Shown: positions 9,516-17,500, counted from the stretch's first letter. The stretch: DNA of 38,065 bases from Verrucomicrobiia bacterium (GCA_020439925.1 JAGRPC010000126.1:1-38065), one strand, 5' to 3'. Notes: a model not told the origin generated them from the letters alone. A program made the numbers and translations.

Positions 9516-9896
9516 TCAGGAGGCTACGGGCACCGGAGCCAGCCATTCCGAGGCAAGGGCGGACATGAGGTAGTCCTTGAGGAAGGCCCGTGACGCCATC
9601 GCCACGAAATCAACTTCGTCTGCCTGGTGGTGAAACACGACCAGCCGATGGTCCCCGGAAATCATGATGAGAAGATTCCCCCCGTCGTAACCGAAGACCA
9701 GCTGGTCGGGCTGGCGCTTCTCCTGCTCGAAATAATAGATGATGTCATCCACGGTCGAAGCGAGCTCGGCTACTTTCTGCTGTTCGTAGGGTGTGTCGTG
9801 CAGAAGGAGGTCGTGCCCCTTCGCAAACACGACTCCGTAAACAGAACCGGCCTGCCGGATCGCGCCCAGGGAAGCCTCCAGTGCGGCTGCGCTCAT
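9516..9896 (-). CDS. Roadblock/LC7-like small protein
   Basis: 126 residues, no signal or membrane segment. The alpha/beta pattern fits a roadblock/LC7 fold: helix (LEASLGAIRQAG), strand (YGVVFAKGHDLLLHD), helix (KVAELASTVDDIIYYF), strands (DQLVFGYDGGNLLIMI and HRLVVFHH), then a C-terminal helix. In bacteria such proteins act as MglB-type GTPase regulators or as subunits of signalling complexes. Its start overlaps the stop of the upstream gene by 4 nt (ATGA, 9893-9896), implying translational coupling and perhaps a complex of the two products. No partner GTPase is next to it. The fold assignment is by eye and moderately uncertain. Confidence 0.6.
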   Translation of the reverse strand: MSAAALEASLGAIRQAGSVYGVVFAKGHDLLLHDTPYEQQKVAELASTVDDIIYYFEQEKRQPDQLVFGYDGGNLLIMISGDHRLVVFHHQADEVDFVAMASRAFLKDYLMSALASEWLAPVPVAS

Positions 9897-10246
9897 GGAT
9901 TGATATAGTTCCGGATCGTCAGGAGAAACTCGCGCACCGGCATGCGGCGGTTCACGATCGCTCCGGCCACATCGGGAGAATGCGGGTTGGAGTTCGGATC
10001 AAAGCAGAAGCCGGTCGTTTCCTCCCCTTCGAGAAAGACAGCGTGGGCCACCGCGTTCATCTCCAGCCTTTCTCCAATGAGGAGCGCACATTCCTGAAGA
10101 ATCATCAGATTCTCCGCAAAACATCCGGTGTCTTCGGGTCCCGTATGTCCCTTGGCGGCACCCCGACTCGCGCGGAAAAAGCGGGGCGTTCGTTTGCGGA
10201 GAGCCTCTGCAAGAGCTTCGTTGGCAACGGGAGCGAGGGGATCCAT
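9893..10246 (-). CDS. Conserved small protein of unknown function
   Basis: 117 residues, first gene of a coupled pair with the roadblock-like gene. A basic N-terminal segment (LRKRTPRFFRASRGAAKGH) precedes a helix with LMILQECALLIGERL and a strand-rich end (AVAHAVFLEGEETTGFCF). It has no signal peptide, membrane helix or recognised catalytic motif. The second half could itself be a short alpha/beta sensor-like domain, which would make a heterodimer with its neighbour plausible, but this is inference. The ATG at 10246 was chosen as the first in-frame start; no Shine-Dalgarno is visible. Confidence 0.6.
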   Translation of the reverse strand: MDPLAPVANEALAEALRKRTPRFFRASRGAAKGHTGPEDTGCFAENLMILQECALLIGERLEMNAVAHAVFLEGEETTGFCFDPNSNPHSPDVAGAIVNRRMPVREFLLTIRNYINP

Positions 10247-10298
10247 CGGGGAAGCACGTTTCGGGAATGCTGGAAAGATAACGCGAGGCCTCCTTCCT

Positions 10299-10343
10299 GT
10301 CGATCTTTTCGACCTCGCAGAACCCGTTTCGGTCAGGAAACGG
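10299..10343. repeat. Two inverted repeats in the divergent gap before pgsA
   Basis: GTCGA-N5-TCGAC (10299-10313) and the stronger CCGTTTC-N6-GAAACGG (10324-10343) sit between the divergent small-gene pair and pgsA. They have the size and spacing of operator sites for dimeric regulators, and lie just upstream of a TAGGAT box at 10368-10373. No T-run follows, so terminators are unlikely. Confidence 0.45.
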
Positions 10344-10379
10344 CTATCCTAGGTCGCCCCCGCGGTGTAGGATGCCGAC

Positions 10380-10991
10380 ATGACTCTCGCCAACAGAATC
10401 ACGGTGGCCCGTTTTTTTCTGATCCCGGTCTTCATTGTTTTCGCGGCCTACTACAGCGAAAGCATCACCTCCGGGGAAGAGCGCCGAGTCTTCCGGGTAC
10501 TCGCCCTTGTGACCTATGCCCTGGCCTCCATCAGTGACGCCATCGACGGCTACATCGCCCGAAACTTCAACCAGAGCACCCCTCTCGGTCGCGTTCTCGA
10601 CCCGATTGCCGACAAGCTGCTGCTCCTCACCGGAGTCGTCACCCTGAGTGTCACCAAATGGCATGCCGGTCTTCCCATCTGGTTCGCGGTGCTCGTCATC
10701 GCCCGTGACGTGGTCATCTCGGTAGGGATGCTCATCATCTATCTGACCCATGGAAAGGCGAAGGTCCGTGCCCGCATCAGCGGAAAAATCTGCACCTTCC
10801 TAACCTTGAGTTGCGTCTGCTGGGTTCTCGTCGACTTTTGGAGCGTCGGTGCCCGTCCCTGGCCTCTCGAAGTCCTCATCTACCTCGCGGCCATTTTCAC
10901 CGTGGTCACGGGATACCTCTACCTCGGCGATGGAATCCGCCAGTTGAGAGAGGCCGGCCACACCCTTCCCGATTCCGAATCCTCCCGTTGA
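10380..10991 (+). CDS. pgsA: CDP-diacylglycerol-glycerol-3-phosphate 3-phosphatidyltransferase
   Basis: 203 residues, integral inner-membrane enzyme making phosphatidylglycerophosphate from CDP-diacylglycerol and glycerol-3-phosphate. The CDP-alcohol phosphotransferase signature is complete: D53, D56-G57, A-R, then G, D and D in DAIDGYIARN and GRVLDPIADK (about 53-80). Several hydrophobic helices follow. Length and order favour PgsA over cardiolipin or phosphatidylserine synthases, although these belong to the same superfamily. Its stop overlaps the ATG of der by one base (TGATG at 10989-10993), so the two are co-transcribed and probably coupled. A TAGGAT box ends 6 nt before the ATG, but no matching -35 is evident. 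Confidence 0.88.
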   Translation: MTLANRITVARFFLIPVFIVFAAYYSESITSGEERRVFRVLALVTYALASISDAIDGYIARNFNQSTPLGRVLDPIADKLLLLTGVVTLSVTKWHAGLPIWFAVLVIARDVVISVGMLIIYLTHGKAKVRARISGKICTFLTLSCVCWVLVDFWSVGARPWPLEVLIYLAAIFTVVTGYLYLGDGIRQLREAGHTLPDSESSR

Positions 10992-12583
10992 TGCCCTCAC
11001 GCCCCTCGCTTCCCCGCATTGCCATTGTTGGACGCCCCAACGTCGGCAAGTCGGCCATTTTCAACCGGCTCGCCGGTCGGCGCATTTCCATCGTGCACGA
11101 TCAGCCCGGGGTCACCCGAGACCGCATTGCAACCGAGGTTACCCGTGCTCGCATCCCCTACGAACTCTGCGATACCGGGGGCATCGGCGCCCTGCTGGAC
11201 GACGGATTCGCCGAGCAAGTCAAGACCGAGGCCGACATCGCCATCGCCGCGTCCGATCTCATTCTTTTTGTCGTCGACGCCCGCGAGGGCCTGCATCCCG
11301 TCGATCGTGAAATCTCCCGACTCCTCCGGGCCAGTGGACGGCCCGTCCTTCTCCTCGTCAACAAGGTGGACACCGCCAAGACCGATCCCCTGACTCCGGA
11401 GTTTGCCGCCCTCGGGTTCGAAATCCAACTCGACCTCTCCGCCGCCCATGGCCGGAACTTCGGAGAACTGGAGGAACGGATCCACGAGGCACTCTCTTCG
11501 ATGGGTTTCAGCGCCGGAGCCAGGGATTCCTCCACGGGCCCGGAACCGGTGAAGATTGCGATCGTAGGCCGTCCGAACGTCGGCAAGTCATCGCTCATCA
11601 ACGCCCTCCTCAACGATCACCGTGCCATTGTCTCCGATGTCGCAGGCACCACCCGGGATGCCCTCGACGTGCCTTACGAGCGTGACGGAGATCCCTATCT
11701 GCTCATCGACACGGCCGGCATCCGCAAACGAACCCGACGCGACACCTCCGTGGAAGTCTTCTCGGTGATGCGCTCCGAAAAATCGATTCGGCGCGCCGAC
11801 ATCTGCCTCCTCGTCATCGACGCCTCCTCGGGCGTCACTTCGCAGGACCGGCGTATCGCCAAGATCGTGATCGACGAAAACAAGCCCTGTATCGTTGTCC
11901 TCAACAAGTTCGATCTTTACCATCCCGACGCCAACTACCGAGACCGTATCGAGCAGTTCCGCGAGGAACTCGGTGACGATCTCTTCTTTCTTCCGTATGC
12001 CCCCAAGGTCGCCATCTCTGCGAAACATCGGGATCACCTGGGGAAAATCTTCGAGGCCGTGAAACGGGTCGTCTCTGCCGCCGCCGCTCCCGTCCCCACC
12101 GGTGCCCTCAACCGGCTCCTGCATCACGCCATCGAACGCAATCCTCCTCCGGTCCGCACAGGAAAACGTCTCAAGCTTCTTTACGCAACCCAGCGCAGGG
12201 AGGACGAACCCCGCCGCGTCCCCGTGCCGGAGTATCTCCTCTTCGTCAACCACGCTGCGCTTCTCACCCGCACCTACGAGCGTTTTCTCGAAAACCAGAT
12301 TCGTAGCGAATACCCCATGGAGGGCCTTCCCTTCGTCTTCGCGGTGAAATCCCGGGTTTCGGAAACCAAGGAGGCAAGAAACCTCGTGGCCAAGGCGAAG
12401 GTTTCCGGAGGAAGCGAGGCAAAGAAGACCCCGCCCGGAAGATCTGCCGGAAAGTCGAAACCCTCTCCCTCATCCGGGAAGTCTGCATCAAAACCCCAGA
12501 ACCGTTCGAGCAACGCGCGCAAGGCAGGGGCTTCACCGAAGCGTGGAGGTTCGTCCGCTCCCAAACGGCGTCCCGGCCGCTAG
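10991..12583 (+). CDS. der: Ribosome biogenesis GTPase Der (EngA)
   Basis: 530 residues with two consecutive GTPase domains and a KH-like domain, the Der arrangement. Domain 1: GRPNVGKS at 14-21, PGVTRD, CDTGG, NKVD. Domain 2: GRPNVGKSS from 193, AGTTRD, DTAGI, NKFD. The KH-like region (about 370-460) ends near VFAVKSR. Der is needed for 50S subunit assembly. The last ~65 residues are a low-complexity tail rich in K, S, P, G and R, longer than in E. coli Der (490 residues), and could bind RNA. The ATG at 10991 is set by the 1-nt overlap with pgsA and by the conserved N-terminus. A short CCGGCC/GGCCGG stem spans the stop codon but has no T-run. Confidence 0.95.
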   Translation: MPSRPSLPRIAIVGRPNVGKSAIFNRLAGRRISIVHDQPGVTRDRIATEVTRARIPYELCDTGGIGALLDDGFAEQVKTEADIAIAASDLILFVVDAREGLHPVDREISRLLRASGRPVLLLVNKVDTAKTDPLTPEFAALGFEIQLDLSAAHGRNFGELEERIHEALSSMGFSAGARDSSTGPEPVKIAIVGRPNVGKSSLINALLNDHRAIVSDVAGTTRDALDVPYERDGDPYLLIDTAGIRKRTRRDTSVEVFSVMRSEKSIRRADICLLVIDASSGVTSQDRRIAKIVIDENKPCIVVLNKFDLYHPDANYRDRIEQFREELGDDLFFLPYAPKVAISAKHRDHLGKIFEAVKRVVSAAAAPVPTGALNRLLHHAIERNPPPVRTGKRLKLLYATQRREDEPRRVPVPEYLLFVNHAALLTRTYERFLENQIRSEYPMEGLPFVFAVKSRVSETKEARNLVAKAKVSGGSEAKKTPPGRSAGKSKPSPSSGKSASKPQNRSSNARKAGASPKRGGSSAPKRRPGR

Positions 12584-12620
12584 GCCGGAAACGATCCTCA
12601 TAACCCGTTCGCCGCCTGCC

Positions 12621-13427
12621 TCAGCGGGAACGGATTTCCTCAATCTCTTCGGGAGACGCCGGAAGAACATTCATCTTCGCGTTGTCCGGCACCTCAACCT
12701 CGGGATTCTCCTCGTAGAGATAGGACTCCATGATCATGTAAACCTTTCCGCGGGTGTTGGGACGATAGGTCCTGGCACCAAAGGCACGAGTGATCTTGAT
12801 CGGTTCCTTTCCTGTCTCGATTTCGAGGACAAACTGCTGCTGTCCGGTCAATCCGAAGGTGGGATCGACCTTGCGCATCTCCGCCTGGATCTCCACAAGG
12901 GGACGGAAGAGTTCCTGGTAGGAAACCTTTCCTTCCTTGATCACCGGTGGCGACACGCGGGGGACCTCCAGATCCACAAAAATGTTCAGCGAGCCACGAG
13001 GCTGGTTGGCAACGAGATCGGGATTGAGGTCAACCAGATCCTTGCGGTTCGGCACCTCGACGAACCCGTCGTTGTCGACCACGATGACGATAGGCTTGTC
13101 CTTGATGTCGAGAAAGAGCTCGATGTCCTTGGGCTTGACGTTCGGGTTCCGGCTCTGGATCCTCAGCTTGTAGGTCTCCGCATCGGGCTTCGCCCGCACA
13201 TCGCTCTGGGCGATACGAAGAAGCTGCTGATACGGAAGCCGGGCCAGATCGTTGTAGGCCACCGGACGACCCGAGAGGGTTTCCGCGGACGGTTCCGAAG
13301 ATCCCTTGGCAGGAGAGGAAACGGAGGCTTCCGCCGGTTTCTCAGCTTCCTGGGAAACAAGGACGGCTGGAAATCCGAGAGAAGCGACGCAAAGGGTCGT
13401 TCGGACGAGGCGGGGCAGGCTGTTCAT
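12621..13427 (-). CDS. Exported protein of unknown function
   Basis: 268 residues: signal peptide (1 to about 25, ending near LVSQEA), a low-complexity linker rich in A, E, K, S and P (about 27-52), then a folded region of alternating strands and helices with acidic patches (KDIELFLDIKDKPIVIVVDN; LNIFVDLEVPRV; FVLEIETGKEPI). No catalytic or metal motif stands out and no family is recognised. It probably acts in the periplasm or on the outer membrane. It has its own promoter (13445-13473) and converges with der 37 nt away. Confidence 0.7.
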   Translation of the reverse strand: MNSLPRLVRTTLCVASLGFPAVLVSQEAEKPAEASVSSPAKGSSEPSAETLSGRPVAYNDLARLPYQQLLRIAQSDVRAKPDAETYKLRIQSRNPNVKPKDIELFLDIKDKPIVIVVDNDGFVEVPNRKDLVDLNPDLVANQPRGSLNIFVDLEVPRVSPPVIKEGKVSYQELFRPLVEIQAEMRKVDPTFGLTGQQQFVLEIETGKEPIKITRAFGARTYRPNTRGKVYMIMESYLYEENPEVEVPDNAKMNVLPASPEEIEEIRSR

Positions 13428-13444
13428 GACGTCCTAGGGAGGCA

Positions 13445-13473
13445 AATCTAGCCATTCTCCCGAGGAAAGGCAA
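13445..13473 (-). promoter_or_regulatory. Candidate promoter of the exported unknown gene
   Basis: On the minus strand TTGCCT (13473-13468), 17 nt, TAGATT (13450-13445). The predicted start near 13438 leaves only about 11 nt before the ATG at 13427. The -10 is the same hexamer as that of the cytochrome c gene at 28075. Confidence 0.55.
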
Positions 13474-13498
13474 CTCAAGTCTCAGCACTCCCGCCAAC

Positions 13499-14407
13499 TC
13501 AAGCCCGCTCTTCCTCTTCGGCAAAGCGCCCCAACCAGAAACGCTCCATTCCGGCGGCACACATGCCGCTGCCATTCACCAGCTCATATTCTGCGAGCAA
13601 CGCTGCGGGCACCCCGAGTCGGAATGCCTGCTCGAGTTGGAAGGCCTCGTAGGCAATTCCGAGAATCTCGCCAGCCATGCCCTCCCTTACTCGCTGCCGA
13701 ACAAACTCCGCATTCAGTTCCACAGATTCCCGGTAAGCCGCAAGATGGTCGAAAGCCCCTTCGATTTGCCCGAAGTGGGTCAGGAAAAGCCGCTCCGGCT
13801 CCAGCGCCTCGATCCGGGAGATGCTAGCCAGGGTGTGCTCGAAATGAAACTGGGGCGGTGCAGAGGTCACCGACAGGTAGGGAGAACCCTGCAGACGGGC
13901 ACCCGCGGCATCCCCGGTGAAAACCGTTTTCCCCAGGGCAAAGACATGATGATGGAAGGCGTGTCCGGGTGTGTCGACCGCCACGATTTCCAATCCAGCA
14001 ACCTCCACCCGATCCCCATCCGCCAGTTGCCTTACCCTTTCGGTGGGAGCGGGCACCATACCGCCCCAGAGGACATCAAAACGATCGCCATAGACTCTCC
14101 GGGCACTTTCGACCAGCTTGGAAGGATCGATCAGGTGACGGGCGCCGCGCTCATGGACATGGACCGGAACACCGAGATCGGCAAACCATCCCGCGGCGCC
14201 GGCATGGTCGAGATGAATGTGAGTGACAAACACTCCCGAGAGATCGGCTGGATCGATGCCTTCTTCACGGAGTCCGGCCAAAAGAGCTTCCCGCGTGGAT
14301 TCCGGTCCGGTCTCGATGAGAATGGCACCCTCCGCCCCTTTCACGAGAAAGGCCGCGATGCCTCCCTTTCGTCCCTGAAACTCCAGGTCGATGATTTTGA
14401 TCTCCAT
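13499..14407 (-). CDS. Metallo-beta-lactamase-fold hydrolase
   Basis: 302 residues. The metal-binding motif THIHLDHAG places H63, H65, D67 and H68 as expected. Further ligands appear in DTPGHAFHH, FTGDAAG and the late LTHFGQ. The arrangement resembles glyoxalase II-like and general hydrolytic MBL enzymes; a C-terminal helical region of about 90 residues is extra. The substrate cannot be inferred. The ATG at 14407 starts the conserved strand MEIKIIDLEF; a 21-residue longer form from 14470 is possible but would overlap the divergent promoter. It is transcribed away from the Lrp/AhbAB-like gene. Confidence 0.85.
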   Translation of the reverse strand: MEIKIIDLEFQGRKGGIAAFLVKGAEGAILIETGPESTREALLAGLREEGIDPADLSGVFVTHIHLDHAGAAGWFADLGVPVHVHERGARHLIDPSKLVESARRVYGDRFDVLWGGMVPAPTERVRQLADGDRVEVAGLEIVAVDTPGHAFHHHVFALGKTVFTGDAAGARLQGSPYLSVTSAPPQFHFEHTLASISRIEALEPERLFLTHFGQIEGAFDHLAAYRESVELNAEFVRQRVREGMAGEILGIAYEAFQLEQAFRLGVPAALLAEYELVNGSGMCAAGMERFWLGRFAEEEERA

Positions 14408-14414
14408 TGCGCGC

Positions 14415-14443
14415 AAATTGGCCGAAACCCGTCGCTTGGCCAA
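14415..14443 (-). promoter_or_regulatory. Weak candidate promoter of the MBL hydrolase gene
   Basis: On the minus strand TTGGCC (14443-14438), 17 nt, CAATTT (14420-14415). The -10 ends 7 nt before the ATG, which would again give a leaderless message. Confidence 0.28.
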
Positions 14444-14450
14444 CTCAAAC

Positions 14451-14479
14451 TTGCCGGATTCCCCTGCCATGCCTAAGTT
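14451..14479 (+). promoter_or_regulatory. Candidate promoter of the Lrp/AhbAB-like gene
   Basis: TTGCCG (14451-14456), 17 nt, TAAGTT (14474-14479). The ATG at 14489 starts 10 nt after the -10, so the leader is at most a few nucleotides. Confidence 0.5.
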
Positions 14480-14488
14480 CCCTGCTCC

Positions 14489-15622
14489 ATGAGCGCCGAA
14501 ACCCTCTCCCCCGTTCCCACCGAGCACGATGATCCAATCAACACCCGGATCCTCGAAGTGTCCGAAGACCTCGTCGAGGGCTTTCAGCGGTATCCCTTCC
14601 AGCACATCGCGGAAAAGTCCGGAGTGCCCCTCGAAACTGTCCTTGAGCGAATCCGGGCAATGGTCGAGGCCGGCGTCATCCGGCGCGTTCGCCAAACCCT
14701 CCTCGCCACCAAGCTCGCCCATGGCGCACTTTGCGCCTGGAAAGTCGACTCGAACAAGCTGGACGCGACCTTCGACTTCATGTTCCGGGAAGACCCCTTC
14801 TCCGGTCACGTCGTGACCCGCTCAACCGATCGCGAGATCTCAGGAAGCGATTACAAACTCTGGACAACCCTCAAGGTGCCCCAGGGCGAATCGCTTGAGG
14901 AACACGCGGAAGTGCTCCGCCGCATCACCGGAGCCCACGAGTTTGTCCTCATGCCGGCCAACGGGATTTTCGCCCTTGGTGTCGGTCATGTCCGCCGCAA
15001 ATCGATGGAGCCCGGTGCACGATCCGACGAGCCGGCCGAAATGACCACCACAACCCCCGTCGAACTCGACGCCGACGAATGGGAAGTCCTCCTTGCGATC
15101 AAGGAAGAACTGAAACCCGAGGAAATTTGCGAGGACCCGTGGGGGCCACGTGCCGATGCCATCGGCTTTGACCGGGAAAAGTTCTATCAAATCGCGGAAT
15201 CACTTGATCATAAGAAAGCTATCGGTCGTTTTTCTACTTTTCTTGAACACGTCAAACCGAGCCAGACGGGACAAAGAGTGACCCGGTTCAACGCCCTCTT
15301 CCACTGGAAGGTTCCGGAAGGAATGCAACCCAGAGCCGGTGCCGAGGTCGGCCGCCACCTCATCATGACCCATTGCTACTGGCGCGAAGGGGGGCCGCGC
15401 TTCGGCGGAGTCAACATCATGGGCGTGGTCCACGGAACCGAACGCGAGAAGGTGCTTGCCCACAAGGCAGCCATTGACGCCCATCTTGCCGAAGTTGGAA
15501 TCCCCCTGCTCTATACCAATGTGTTCTGGGGCGGACGCAGTGAAATCAAGCCCTCCGAAATTTCGCCGAAAGTCTACCGCGCCTTTCACGAAAAATGGAA
15601 GGACTCGGGCTGCGTTCTGTGA
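14489..15622 (+). CDS. Fused double Lrp/AsnC protein resembling siroheme decarboxylase (AhbAB/NirDLGH type)
   Basis: 377 residues in two related modules. Module 1 (about 17-175): a winged helix (FQHIAEKSGVPLETVLERIR, GVIRRVRQ) and an AsnC-like sheet with YKLWTTLKVP. Module 2 (about 190-370): a diverged helical part, then FNALFHWKVPE, MTHCYWREGG and VNIMGVVHG. Known AhbA/AhbB and NirD/L/G/H subunits share the YNLWFTL-type motif and the CYxR...NLxxMxHG pattern, and convert siroheme to didecarboxysiroheme for haem or haem d1. Normally the two are separate subunits or NirDL fusions. The winged helix leaves a DNA-binding role open. No other haem genes are nearby, so the substrate is inferred. It precedes gatC by 14 nt and is probably co-transcribed with it. 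Confidence 0.72.
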   Translation: MSAETLSPVPTEHDDPINTRILEVSEDLVEGFQRYPFQHIAEKSGVPLETVLERIRAMVEAGVIRRVRQTLLATKLAHGALCAWKVDSNKLDATFDFMFREDPFSGHVVTRSTDREISGSDYKLWTTLKVPQGESLEEHAEVLRRITGAHEFVLMPANGIFALGVGHVRRKSMEPGARSDEPAEMTTTTPVELDADEWEVLLAIKEELKPEEICEDPWGPRADAIGFDREKFYQIAESLDHKKAIGRFSTFLEHVKPSQTGQRVTRFNALFHWKVPEGMQPRAGAEVGRHLIMTHCYWREGGPRFGGVNIMGVVHGTEREKVLAHKAAIDAHLAEVGIPLLYTNVFWGGRSEIKPSEISPKVYRAFHEKWKDSGCVL

Positions 15623-15636
15623 TAGTCGTCCCGACA

Positions 15637-15912
15637 ATGAACATCCGCCAAGTCGCCGCCCTCGCGCGGCTCGAACTCACCGACGAGGAAGCCGGACGTT
15701 ACCAGGCCCAAGTCGACCAGATCCTCCATTACGTCGAGCAACTGAACGCCATCGACGTGAGCGGCATCGAACCCACCGCCCACGCCGCGGCGGTTTACGA
15801 CGTCGTCCGCGAGGATGTCGCCACCGGTGGAGGGCTCACCCGCGAAGAGGCCCTCTCCAACGCCCCGCTCGTCGCCCAGGATCAGTTCCGCCTGCCCAAG
15901 GTGGTGGAGTGA
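15637..15912 (+). CDS. gatC: Asp-tRNA(Asn)/Glu-tRNA(Gln) amidotransferase subunit C
   Basis: 91 residues, matching GatC in length. It opens with MNIRQVAALARLELTDEE, contains QVDQILHYVEQLNAIDVSGI and ends with the EALSNAPLVAQDQFRLPKVVE block, all typical. GatC holds the GatA and GatB subunits together in the enzyme that amidates mischarged Glu-tRNA(Gln) or Asp-tRNA(Asn). The ATG at 15637 aligns with the family start; an upstream GTG at 15619 would overlap the preceding stop. gatA follows after 163 nt; gatB is not in this window. Confidence 0.93.
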   Translation: MNIRQVAALARLELTDEEAGRYQAQVDQILHYVEQLNAIDVSGIEPTAHAAAVYDVVREDVATGGGLTREEALSNAPLVAQDQFRLPKVVE

Positions 15913-16015
15913 ACCCTTACCTCATACTCCTACCCTTACCTCATACTCCTACTCCAAACCGGACCATCCCCGCCCCACGGGGAGTAAGAGCAGGCGTAAG
16001 AGGTATGTGTAGGAG
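15913..16015. repeat. Tandem and inverted repeat cluster between gatC and gatA
   Basis: Two perfect head-to-tail copies of ACCCTTACCTCATACTCCT (15913-15931 and 15932-15950). Part of this (15927-15946, CTCCTAC..TACCTC) is inverted at 15996-16015 (GAGGTA..GTAGGAG), able to form a long stem with a 3-nt internal bulge. A second perfect hairpin TCCCCG-N5-CGGGGA (15967-15983) lies inside. No T-run follows. It could be a small interspersed repeat or an RNA structure tuning gatA expression; no other copy was noticed in the window. Confidence 0.6.
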
Positions 16016-16075
16016 GTCCTGAATTCGATACCCTATTCAGTTCCCCTCTGCACCCTCTTCAGTCCCTTTCCTCCC

Positions 16076-17500
16076 GTGAATCCCGCGACTCTCACCATTT
16101 CCGGTCTCCGTGCCGCCTACGCCGCAGGCGATCTCACGCCGGTCGACGCCCTCACCTGCCTTTCGTCCGAAATCGAATCGCGCGACCCGTCGATCGGCGG
16201 TTACCTCTCGCACGATCTCAAACTCGCCCTCGCCGATGCGAAGCAGGCCGATCTTTCCAAACCACTCGGCGGGGTGCCGATCGCCATCAAGGATCTCATC
16301 AATGTGAAGGGGCATCCCTGCTCCTGCGCCTCGAAGATCCTCGACGGCAAATACACCTCGCCCTACGACGCCACGGTGATCCGCAAGCTTCGCGAGGCCG
16401 GCGCCATTCCCTTCGGACGCACGAACATGGATGAGTTCGCGATGGGCTCGTCGAACGAGAACTCGGGGATCAAACCCTGTCGTAATCCCCACGATCCCGA
16501 TCGCATCCCGGGAGGCTCGTCCGGAGGATCCGCTGCCGTCGTGGCCGCCCACATCGCCATTGCCGCCCTCGGCACAGACACGGGAGGATCGATCCGGCAA
16601 CCCGCCTCGCATTGCGGCATCGTCGGGCTGAAGCCCACCTACGGACGGGTTTCCCGATATGGGCTGGTTGCCTTCGCGTCTTCGCTCGATCAGTGCGGCC
16701 CCATGACCAAGACCGTGGCCGACGCCGCTGCCATGCTTGAAGTCATCGCTGGAGCCTGCGACCGCGATTCCACCTGCCTCGACGCTCCCGTTCCCCGCTA
16801 CACCGAGGAAATCGGGAAGGACATCAAGGGGCTTCGTATCGGCCTCCCCGCGGAGTATTTCGCCGCCGGACTCGATCCTGCCGTGCGCGAGCGGGTTGAA
16901 TCTGCGGTGAAGGTCCTCGAGTCCCTCGGTGCCGAGATCGTGCCCGTTTCCCTGCCGAACACGGAACACGCCGTCGCCACCTACTACATCATCGCCACGG
17001 CCGAGGCGTCCTCCAACCTGGCCCGTTTCGACGGGGTCCGTTACGGCCACCGCGCCCAGGCCGACGATCTCATCGGGATGTATGGGAAGACCCGTGACGA
17101 AGGATTCGGAGAGGAGGTGAAACGCCGTATTCTCCTGGGGACCTACGTACTCAGCTCCGGCTATTACGACGCCTACTACCTGCGGGCGCAGAAGGTTCGT
17201 ACCCTCATCCGTCGTGACTTCGAGGAGGCGTTTGCCAAGGTCGACCTGATCGCCTCCCCCGTCTCCCCCGTCCCGCCTTTCAAGCTCGGTGAAAAACACA
17301 GCGATCCCCTCGCGATGTATCTTGCCGACATCTACACGATCTCCGCGAACCTCGCCGGGATCTGTGGTATTTCCGTGCCCTGCGGCACGGTCACGGTTGA
17401 CGGCAAGGACCTGCCTGTGGGACTGCAACTCCTCGGCAAATCCTTTGGCGAGACGGAGCTCATCCGCGCGGCGCATGCCTACGAGGCGGGAAGGTCATAA
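16076..17500 (+). CDS. gatA: Asp-tRNA(Asn)/Glu-tRNA(Gln) amidotransferase subunit A
   Basis: 474 residues, amidase-signature family; frees ammonia from glutamine for transamidation of mischarged tRNAs. The catalytic Ser-cisSer-Lys triad is visible: the lysine in VPIAIKDLI, then GGSSGGSAA and GTDTGGSIRQPA. FGRTNMDEFAMGSS and GLKPTYGRVSRYGL are GatA hallmarks. The start is a GTG at 16076 preceded by a pyrimidine-rich stretch, not a Shine-Dalgarno; its N-terminus (MNPATLTISGLRAAYAAGDL) aligns well. It is separated from gatC by a repeat cluster, unlike the tight gatCAB operon of many bacteria. Confidence 0.95.
   Translation: MNPATLTISGLRAAYAAGDLTPVDALTCLSSEIESRDPSIGGYLSHDLKLALADAKQADLSKPLGGVPIAIKDLINVKGHPCSCASKILDGKYTSPYDATVIRKLREAGAIPFGRTNMDEFAMGSSNENSGIKPCRNPHDPDRIPGGSSGGSAAVVAAHIAIAALGTDTGGSIRQPASHCGIVGLKPTYGRVSRYGLVAFASSLDQCGPMTKTVADAAAMLEVIAGACDRDSTCLDAPVPRYTEEIGKDIKGLRIGLPAEYFAAGLDPAVRERVESAVKVLESLGAEIVPVSLPNTEHAVATYYIIATAEASSNLARFDGVRYGHRAQADDLIGMYGKTRDEGFGEEVKRRILLGTYVLSSGYYDAYYLRAQKVRTLIRRDFEEAFAKVDLIASPVSPVPPFKLGEKHSDPLAMYLADIYTISANLAGICGISVPCGTVTVDGKDLPVGLQLLGKSFGETELIRAAHAYEAGRS

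Noticed and set aside
12573-12588. Hairpin CCGGCC-GCTA-GGCCGG at the der stop codon as a terminator
   Set aside because: It overlaps the stop codon and no T-run follows on either strand.
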